From Leptofilum sp050292445 (GTDB lineage: Bacteria; Chloroflexota; Anaerolineae; Promineifilales; Promineifilaceae): a DNA stretch of 5,264 bases. The notes under the pieces are model-generated. The model saw nothing but the letters and a program-made list of their open reading frames with translations. It did no database searches and was not told the DNA's origin. The DNA is taken from assembly GCA_050292445.1 (NCBI GenBank), contig JBNKLQ010000365.1, positions 1-5,264 of the forward strand, read 5' to 3'. The position numbers were made by a program, and so were the translations under genes. Shown here piece after piece: positions 1 through 4,297 of this stretch (its first letter is position 1; each line of letters begins with the position of its first letter).

Positions 1-1378
1 CAGTGGCGATTTGATTGTGCTCTTCCAGGTGTGGGATGAGATCAATTGTGGTCAACTGACCTTTCTCCACCACAACCTTGCCGTTAATCACTGAATAATC
101 TACCGAGGGCGGCTGGCAAAGCAGAACGGCCGTAACCGGATCGTGCAGCGCGCCAGCGAAGGCGATCTGATTGAGATTCAGGGCAATAAAGTCAGCACTC
201 ATGCCTGGAGCTAGATAGCCAATATCGTCCCGCCCCAAAACGGCCGCTCCCCCACGTGTCCCAATTTCTAACGCTTGCCGTGCCGATAGGGCGTCTGGGC
301 GGCCACCAAAACCACCACGCCCGCCTGGTGCTTCGCTCAGATAACGATCTGGAGCTACTCGCTGTAAAAGCATGGCTTGCCGGGCTTCGGCCAGTAGGTG
401 GCCACCATCGTTTGAGGCAGAACCATCAACCCCAAGTCCTACCGGTACGCCAGCCGCTTGCCAGGCCAACACGGGCGCAATGCCGCTGGCCAACCGCATA
501 TTGCTGTTGGGGCAGTGAGCCACGCCGGTTTGGGTTTGGCCGAACAGCTCAATCTCTGGCTGGCTCATATGCACGCAGTGGGCGTGCCATACATCTTCGC
601 CCGTCCAGCCCAGCGATTCTACGTAGGGCACGGGGCGCAGGCCAAACGTTTCCAGGCAAAATTCCTCTTCTTCCAACGTTTCGGCCAGATGGGTATGCAG
701 TCGTACGCCGTAAGCCCGGGCCAGTTTGGCCGATTCGCGCATGAGGTCTGGGGTGACAGAAAAGGGGGAGCAGGGGGCCAGCACCACGCGCAGCATGGCG
801 TGCCGGCTGGCGTCGTGGTATGTCTCGATGAGACGCTGGCTATCTTTTAGAATGAATGATTCATCTTCAGTGACCCGATCTGGCGGGAGGCCGCCATCGC
901 TTTCGCCAAGCGACATGGAACCTCGCGCGGCGTGGAAACGCACGCCAATCTCCTGCGCAGCGCGAATCTGGCTGTCCAAAGTGCAGTCGTTGGGGAAAAT
1001 GTAGAGATGGTCACTGCTGGTGGTGCAGCCAGAGAGGGCTAGTTCAGCTAAGCCAGTGATGGTGCTCACATAAATTGCTTCATCACTGAGATTGGCCCAG
1101 ATGGGGTAAAGGGTGGTGAGCCAGTCGAATAGATTGTTGTCTTGGGCCAGAACGCGGGTAAGGCTTTGGTATAAATGATGATGGGTATTAACCAGTCCGG
1201 GCAGTACGATATGTCCGCTTAAATCGAGGACGGTATCGGCCGTTTCTGGCAGCTCATTTGTGGGGCCAACCTGTTCAATCACGTTGTCGCGTACAAACAG
1301 CCCTCCATTCACGATTTCGCGCCGTTCATCATCCATTGTGACGAGAACGGCCGTATTCTTAACTAATAATGTACCCAT
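1..1378 (-). CDS. 8-oxoguanine deaminase (amidohydrolase family), 3' end cut by window
   Basis: Read on the minus strand from ATG at 1378, the frame stays open for 459 codons to the window edge. The protein is a metal-dependent amidohydrolase of the TrzN/AtzA/SsnA-like group. Its motifs match characterised 8-oxoguanine deaminases, which convert 8-oxoguanine to urate and ammonia: PGLVNTHHHLYQ (60-71), RGSMSLGE (152-159), APCSPFSVTP (201-210), HTHLAE (228-233), HCPNSNMRLASG (288-299) and GLGVDGSASND (314-324). By analogy with AtzA, the metal ligands are H66, H68, H230 and D318, with E233 and H267 in catalysis. Family members are about 450-460 residues, so only a few C-terminal residues should be missing. 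It is probably a soluble cytoplasmic enzyme of purine salvage or oxidised-base disposal. A glycine-rich stretch (about 347-360) seems to be an insertion relative to the homologue I remember. The ATG is backed by a good Shine-Dalgarno sequence. A related purine, pterin or triazine deaminase cannot be excluded. Confidence 0.9.
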   Translation of the reverse strand, partial: MGTLLVKNTAVLVTMDDERREIVNGGLFVRDNVIEQVGPTNELPETADTVLDLSGHIVLPGLVNTHHHLYQSLTRVLAQDNNLFDWLTTLYPIWANLSDEAIYVSTITGLAELALSGCTTSSDHLYIFPNDCTLDSQIRAAQEIGVRFHAARGSMSLGESDGGLPPDRVTEDESFILKDSQRLIETYHDASRHAMLRVVLAPCSPFSVTPDLMRESAKLARAYGVRLHTHLAETLEEEEFCLETFGLRPVPYVESLGWTGEDVWHAHCVHMSQPEIELFGQTQTGVAHCPNSNMRLASGIAPVLAWQAAGVPVGLGVDGSASNDGGHLLAEARQAMLLQRVAPDRYLSEAPGGRGGFGGRPDALSARQALEIGTRGGAAVLGRDDIGYLAPGMSADFIALNLNQIAFAGALHDPVTAVLLCQPPSVDYSVINGKVVVEKGQLTTIDLIPHLEEHNQIAT

Positions 1379-1383
1379 CAAAT

Positions 1384-1389
1384 CCTCCC
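1384..1389 (-). promoter_or_regulatory. Ribosome binding site of the deaminase gene
   Basis: The minus strand reads GGGAGG five bases before the ATG at 1378. This is close to the ideal anti-16S complement and spacing, and it fixes the start of the deaminase. Confidence 0.8.
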
Positions 1390-1413
1390 AGTGCCTTTGT
1401 CTCGTTAGCAGAA

Positions 1414-1460
1414 TGCCAAACGTTACCCCTAAATTTCCTAACTGGCAACCTCGTTTGGCA
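1414..1460. repeat. 9-bp inverted repeat across the divergent promoters
   Basis: TGCCAAACG (1414-1422) and CGTTTGGCA (1452-1460) are perfect reverse complements separated by 29 bases. The left arm overlaps the candidate -10 and start point of the minus-strand gene; the right arm contains the -35 of the tRNA promoter. It could be a paired operator for a regulator of the deaminase, but no regulator gene is in the window and chance is possible. Confidence 0.45.
1420..1448 (-). promoter_or_regulatory. Candidate sigma-70-type promoter of the deaminase gene
   Basis: On the minus strand, TTGCCA (1443-1448, five of six matches to the -35 consensus) is separated by 17 bases from TAACGT (1420-1425, which keeps the key T, A and final T of a -10 box). 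Transcription would begin near 1413 and give a leader of about 35 bases. The -10 is weak, so the call is tentative. The position, divergent to the tRNA promoter, is what one would expect. Confidence 0.35.
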
Positions 1461-1482
1461 ATGCCCTTTCCAGTGGTATAAT
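1455..1482 (+). promoter_or_regulatory. Promoter of tRNA-Leu
   Basis: TTGGCA (1455-1460), a 16-base spacer and a perfect TATAAT (1477-1482) precede the tRNA. The predicted start falls about 1489-1490, only a few bases before the mature 5' end at 1495. This short leader is typical of a dedicated tRNA promoter. Confidence 0.75.
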
Positions 1483-1494
1483 TGCTAGCTTGCT

Positions 1495-1576
1495 GGGGAT
1501 GTGGCGGAATTGGCAGACGCGCATGACTTAGAATCATGTGCCGCAAGGCGTGTGGGTTCAAGTCCCTCCATCCCCA
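1495..1576 (+). tRNA. tRNA-Leu, anticodon UAG
   Basis: An 82-base class II tRNA. The acceptor stem GGGGATG (1495-1501) pairs with CATCCCC (1569-1575), with A1576 as discriminator. The D stem is GCG/CGC (1504-1506, 1518-1520). The anticodon stem CATGA/TCATG (1522-1526, 1534-1538) encloses the loop CTTAGAA with anticodon TAG at 1529-1531. The long variable arm is a TGCC/GGCG stem capped by GCAA (1539-1550). The T loop TTCAAGT is at 1557-1563. The variable arm and overall layout match bacterial tRNA-Leu, which reads CUN codons. The 3' CCA is not encoded. One oddity is an apparent U-U mismatch in the T stem (1553 with 1567). The gene stands alone, with its own promoter upstream and a terminator 17 bases downstream. 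Confidence 0.97.
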
Positions 1577-1592
1577 CTTTTTAAGAGACTAA

Positions 1593-1626
1593 GAGCGTTG
1601 CTGCCCAGGCAACGCTCCTTTCTTTT
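1593..1626 (+). terminator. Intrinsic terminator after tRNA-Leu
   Basis: GAGCGTTGC (1593-1601) and GCAACGCTC (1609-1617) form a perfect 9-bp stem with a 7-base loop, followed by a pyrimidine run rich in T (1618-1626). It lies between the tRNA and tig and should separate the two transcription units, although the T run is interrupted by C and some read-through into tig is possible. Confidence 0.85.
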
Positions 1627-1660
1627 CCCTGCTAAAGTAGGACAGAATTTACTTTTTTTG

Positions 1661-1666
1661 AGAGGT
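1661..1666 (+). promoter_or_regulatory. Ribosome binding site of tig, supporting a GTG start
   Basis: AGAGGT lies five bases before GTG at 1672. No in-frame ATG gives the conserved N-terminus, so the GTG start is chosen. No convincing promoter was found in the short space after the terminator; the best candidate is an extended -10-like TGC-TAAAGT at 1630-1638 without a recognisable -35. Confidence 0.7.
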
Positions 1667-1671
1667 AGCTT

Positions 1672-3285
1672 GTGACGCTAAAAATTCAAACAGAACAAGA
1701 TGATCAACGACAGCTTCTAATGACCATTGAGGTCCCGGAAGATCGTGTTGAGAAACAAATGCGGCAAACCGCCCGCAAACTGGCCAGAGAAGTTAATATT
1801 CCTGGTTTCCGCAAGGGCAAAGCCCCTTACCCAGTCATGCTCAAGCGCTTAGGGCGTGATTCCCTGCGCACGGAAGCAGTAGAAGATATGTTGCAATCAG
1901 TTTTCACTGAGGCTTTGGATGAAGTTGATCCCGAAATCTATGCGCCCGCCAATTTTGATGATATGGAAATGGAACCGCTGGTGCTTAAGTTTACGATTCC
2001 GCTCACGCCAGAGGTTGAATTGGGCAACTATCGTGAACTGCGTAAAGAGATCGAACCAGTTGAGATTACGGAAGAAGCCATTGCTGAGGCATTAGAACGG
2101 ATTCAAACCCAGCATCAGCAGTTGGAAGATGTAGAACGACCCATTGAGATAAGCGATATGGTGACCCTTAGCGGCAAGGGTGAACTGCTGCCTATTGCAG
2201 AAGACGAAAAAGAAGAAGCTGAAGAGGCCGATGATGCCGAAACGGCCGAATCCGAAGAAGATGCCCCCGCCGAACAACCAGAAGACAACGTCATCTTCAA
2301 CAGCGAAAGCGTCGATCTCATCATGGAAGCTAAGCAGCTTTTTTGGGGCGAAGATTTTGTCGATAATGTTGTGGGTATGTCGGCTGGGGATGAGAAAACG
2401 TTTAATATCACCTTCCCTGAAGAGTTTGAAGAAGAAGAGCTGGCTGGCCGCGAGGCTACCTTCACCATTAACGTGCTAAACGTGCGCAGCCGTGATCTGC
2501 CACCGTTGGATGATGAACTGGCTAAATTGGAAGGCACCTTCGAGACGCTTGACGAACTGCGTGAATCAGTCAGCGAAGAGCTGAAAAATAACGCTGAAAG
2601 TGAAGCCAAAAACGCGCTCATCGAAGGCATGATTGATGATTTGCTGGAAGATGCCCAATTGATTTATCCGCCTGCGGCCGTTGAGGCTGAAATTGACGGC
2701 ATGCTGGATAATTTTAAGGGTCAGGTTACCCGGGCTGGCTGGAGTTGGGAAGATTTCTTGCAGTTGCAAAGTGCGCAGGAAGAACAGCTTCGTGAGAACT
2801 TCCGCGAGGGTGCGGAAGAGCAGCTTAAGCGGCAGTTGGTGCTGCGTCAGTTCATCATGGATGAGAAGCTGCGCGTGAGTGAGGATGATATTAACGCGCA
2901 TATTGACGAGCGAGTGAGCCAGTTTGGCGATAATGAAGCGCTGCTCCAAGGCATGCGGGATTATTATCGTAGCGGTCCTGGCTTTGACATGCTTAGCAGC
3001 GAAGTGCTGATGGACAAAGCTTATGAGCGCATTGAAGCCGTGCTGACTGGTAGCGCACCTGATTTGGCTGAATTGGAAGCCGAAGAAGAGGCGGTTGAAG
3101 CCGAAGCTGAGGCGGTTGTAGCCGAAGTCGAGGCGGTTGAAGAGGGTGAAAGTGAAGCCGAAGAAGAAATGGCGGAATCTGAACCTGTAGCTGATGTGGA
3201 AGTCGAGGATGCGGCTGAAACGGAAATGGAAACGGCCGTAGATGAAGCGGAAGAAAGCGAAGAACAAGAAGAAGCCGAAGGATAA
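1672..3285 (+). CDS. tig: Trigger factor, ribosome-associated chaperone with acidic extensions
   Basis: Trigger factor docks at the ribosome exit tunnel, shields nascent chains and has an FKBP-like prolyl isomerase domain. The N-terminal ribosome-binding domain (about 1-120) carries the signature GFRKGKAP at 45-52, whose FRK contacts the ribosome in known homologues. The FKBP-like domain spans about 160-273 and the helical chaperone arms about 274-458. The length, 537 residues, is roughly 90-100 above the usual 430-450. Two additions explain this. One is an acidic insertion inside the FKBP-like domain (177-205, 17 of 29 residues Asp/Glu). The other is a C-terminal tail (463-537, 36 of 75 acidic, no Lys, Arg or His) containing AExEAV heptads. 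Both are probably disordered. The gene starts with GTG and ends in TAA. clpP follows 169 bases downstream on the same strand, the common tig-clpP order. Identity is secure; whether the isomerase domain is active is not shown. Confidence 0.96.
   Translation: MTLKIQTEQDDQRQLLMTIEVPEDRVEKQMRQTARKLAREVNIPGFRKGKAPYPVMLKRLGRDSLRTEAVEDMLQSVFTEALDEVDPEIYAPANFDDMEMEPLVLKFTIPLTPEVELGNYRELRKEIEPVEITEEAIAEALERIQTQHQQLEDVERPIEISDMVTLSGKGELLPIAEDEKEEAEEADDAETAESEEDAPAEQPEDNVIFNSESVDLIMEAKQLFWGEDFVDNVVGMSAGDEKTFNITFPEEFEEEELAGREATFTINVLNVRSRDLPPLDDELAKLEGTFETLDELRESVSEELKNNAESEAKNALIEGMIDDLLEDAQLIYPPAAVEAEIDGMLDNFKGQVTRAGWSWEDFLQLQSAQEEQLRENFREGAEEQLKRQLVLRQFIMDEKLRVSEDDINAHIDERVSQFGDNEALLQGMRDYYRSGPGFDMLSSEVLMDKAYERIEAVLTGSAPDLAELEAEEEAVEAEAEAVVAEVEAVEEGESEAEEEMAESEPVADVEVEDAAETEMETAVDEAEESEEQEEAEG
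3079..3141 (+). repeat. Three tandem 21-bp units in the acidic tail of tig
   Basis: Three adjacent in-frame 21-base units (3079-3099, 3100-3120, 3121-3141) share GCCGAAG at the start and GAGGCGGTTG near the end. They differ almost only in the third codon and one base of the last. They encode AEEEAVE, AEAEAVV and AEVEAVE. A more decayed relative (AEEEMAE, 3157-3177) follows after five codons. The pattern points to growth of the tail by slippage or unequal recombination. Confidence 0.8.
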
Positions 3286-3310
3286 TGTAAATCTAACGCT
3301 GGCTGGCTAA

Positions 3311-3403
3311 ACTTCGTCCATTGCCTTACTGTCTTGGAATGGCGAAGTGATCTACTGTTTTGCGCCACGGATTTTTCGGAAAAAGTTGCTGGGACGAAAC
3401 AGT
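3311..3403 (+). promoter_or_regulatory. Intergenic tig-clpP leader with competing hairpins
   Basis: ACTTCG-T-CCATT (3311-3322) pairs with AATGGCGAAGT (3338-3348), 11 bp with one bulged T. Separately, ACTGTTTTG (3354-3362) pairs with CGAAACAGT (3395-3403), 9 bp with one wobble, enclosing a small TTTTT-CGG-AAAAA hairpin (3372-3384). TTCGTCC (3313-3319) is also a perfect complement of GGACGAA (3392-3398), so the two hairpins could be replaced by one long-range pairing. No good U run follows the first stem, so it is not a clear terminator. It may moderate read-through from tig or protect the clpP message. No CIRCE or clear sigma-70 promoter was found here. Confidence 0.3.
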
Positions 3404-3438
3404 TAATTGGATTGCTTTTTCGCTTTCTCACAAAATTT

Positions 3439-3443
3439 AGGAG
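3439..3443 (+). promoter_or_regulatory. Ribosome binding site of clpP
   Basis: AGGAG ends 11 bases before ATG 3455 and 14 before the adjacent ATG 3458. The spacing is already long, so the first of the two ATG codons is preferred. Confidence 0.65.
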
Positions 3444-3454
3444 ACGACTAACTC

Positions 3455-4057
3455 ATGATGAATTTGCCAACGTCGCTTGTCCCCATGGTGCTGGAAACAG
3501 ATGGTCGTGGTGAACGCGCTTACGATATTTTTTCTTTACTGCTCAAAAATCGCATCATCATGCTAGGTACGCCGATTAATGATCAGATTGCTAACTTGAT
3601 TGTGGCTCAGCTGCTTTACCTGGCGCGCGAAGATTCCAGTAAGCCAATCAGCATGTACATCAACAGCCCTGGTGGGCAGGTGTATTCTGGTATGGCTATT
3701 TACGACACGATGCAGCAGATAGAATGCCCTGTTTCGACTGTAGCCGTAGGCTTCACCGCTAGCTTTGGCACAGTTTTGTTGACAGCGGGAACCAAAGGGA
3801 TGCGCTATGCGCTGCCGAACGCCACCATTCATATGCACCAACCGTTGGGTGGGGCACAGGGGCAGGCATCAGATATTGAGATTCAGGCTCGGGAGATTTT
3901 GCGCCTGCGAACTTCGCTAAATGACATCCTCTCAAAGCATACCGGTCAGTCGATTGAGCGTATTGAAGAAGATACGGACCGAGATATTTACATGGGTGCT
4001 GAACAGGCCATGGAATATGGTCTGGTAGATGAGGTCTTAACAGGCCATACAGTTTAG
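3455..4057 (+). CDS. clpP: ATP-dependent Clp protease proteolytic subunit ClpP
   Basis: ClpP forms the tetradecameric serine-protease barrel that degrades proteins unfolded by ClpX, ClpA or ClpC ATPases in the cytoplasm. At 200 residues it has normal family length. The catalytic triad is visible: S103 in GFTASFG (99-105), H128 in IHMHQPLGG (125-133) and D177 in DTDRD (173-177). Other family blocks are YINSPGGQVYSGMAIYDTM (68-86), LLTAGTKG (108-115), GQASDIEIQAREIL (136-149) and YGLVDEVL (188-195). The residue after the catalytic serine is Phe instead of the Met found in Escherichia coli ClpP (AASMG); I take this as a lineage variant, since the rest is intact. The double ATG start gives MMNLP. 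The gene follows tig on the same strand and is closed by a strong terminator 32 bases after the stop, so the unit ends here and no clpX follows in the window. Confidence 0.97.
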   Translation: MMNLPTSLVPMVLETDGRGERAYDIFSLLLKNRIIMLGTPINDQIANLIVAQLLYLAREDSSKPISMYINSPGGQVYSGMAIYDTMQQIECPVSTVAVGFTASFGTVLLTAGTKGMRYALPNATIHMHQPLGGAQGQASDIEIQAREILRLRTSLNDILSKHTGQSIERIEEDTDRDIYMGAEQAMEYGLVDEVLTGHTV

Positions 4058-4088
4058 TTTAAAGCAGCCGTAAGTTGATTTTATGATG

Positions 4089-4119
4089 ACGGCCGTTCCC
4101 CTGGAGCGGCCGTTTTTTT
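4089..4119 (+). terminator. Strong intrinsic terminator after clpP
   Basis: ACGGCCGTTCC (4089-4099) pairs with GGAGCGGCCGT (4103-4113) as an 11-bp stem with one T-G wobble and a CCT loop, followed directly by seven Ts (4113-4119). Each arm contains the palindrome CGGCCG that recurs through the window. Confidence 0.93.
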
Positions 4120-4151
4120 GTCTCTAGAAAATGAGCGCTTTTCCCCCGCAC

Positions 4152-4180
4152 TTGCTATTGTTTTACACACTCCTTATAAT
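4152..4180 (+). promoter_or_regulatory. Promoter of the Calx-beta protein gene
   Basis: TTGCTA (4152-4157), a 17-base spacer and a perfect TATAAT (4175-4180) lie in an AT-rich stretch after the clpP terminator. The predicted start near 4187 gives a leader of about 110 bases. A small stem, ATTCT-GTA-AGAAT (4187-4199), would sit at the very 5' end of this RNA. Confidence 0.75.
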
Positions 4181-4229
4181 CTCAATATTCTGTAAGAATC
4201 ATTCTATTTATCTTGTTATGTAAAATAAG

Positions 4230-4293
4230 TGGCGGTTTGCAGTAAGGATTGTATTGATACTCCCCGCCAATCCCTTTCGGGGCTGAGTAAGGA
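4230..4293 (+). promoter_or_regulatory. Structured 5' leader with a duplicated Shine-Dalgarno-like octamer
   Basis: AGTAAGGA occurs twice, at 4241-4248 and at 4286-4293; the second copy is the likely ribosome binding site. Between them, CCCCG (4262-4266) and CGGGG (4278-4282) form a hairpin whose loop contains CAATCCCTT (4268-4276). That loop is complementary to AAGGATTG (4244-4251) with one bulged C, and could also pair with the AAGGA of the real site. TGGCGG (4230-4235) can alternatively pair with CCGCCA (4264-4269). The competing pairings suggest possible translational control. I recognise no known riboswitch class. Confidence 0.4.
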
Positions 4294-4297
4294 CAAC

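Noticed and set aside
256..1481. Several plus-strand open frames opposite the deaminase (256-744, 458-850, 726-1004, 1260-1481)
   Set aside because: They lie antisense to a gene with strong family motifs along its whole length, have low-complexity unrecognisable products, and overlap each other.
1495..1576. Integration (att) site at the 3' end of the tRNA
   Set aside because: No second copy of the tRNA 3' end, integrase gene or foreign-looking segment follows; tig comes directly after the terminator.
2092..3431. Long minus-strand open frames under tig (2092-2277, 2115-2630, 2566-3267, 3021-3431)
   Set aside because: Their Ser- and Phe-rich products are the mirror of GAA/GAG/GAT-rich codons of the acidic trigger factor; no domain or ribosome binding site supports them.
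3286..3454. CIRCE (HrcA) heat-shock operator upstream of clpP
   Set aside because: The inverted repeats there do not match TTAGCACTC-N9-GAGTGCTAA in sequence or spacing.
4244..4282. Full H-type pseudoknot formed by AAGGATTG/CAATCCCTT and CCCCG/CGGGG
   Set aside because: The order of arms fits, but the connecting loop across the 8-bp stem would be a single base, which is sterically unlikely; competing alternative structures are more plausible.
4187..4293. Known riboswitch, such as a cyclic-di-GMP class, in the leader of the surface-protein gene
   Set aside because: Only short stems are present; the conserved core words of the classes I know are absent.
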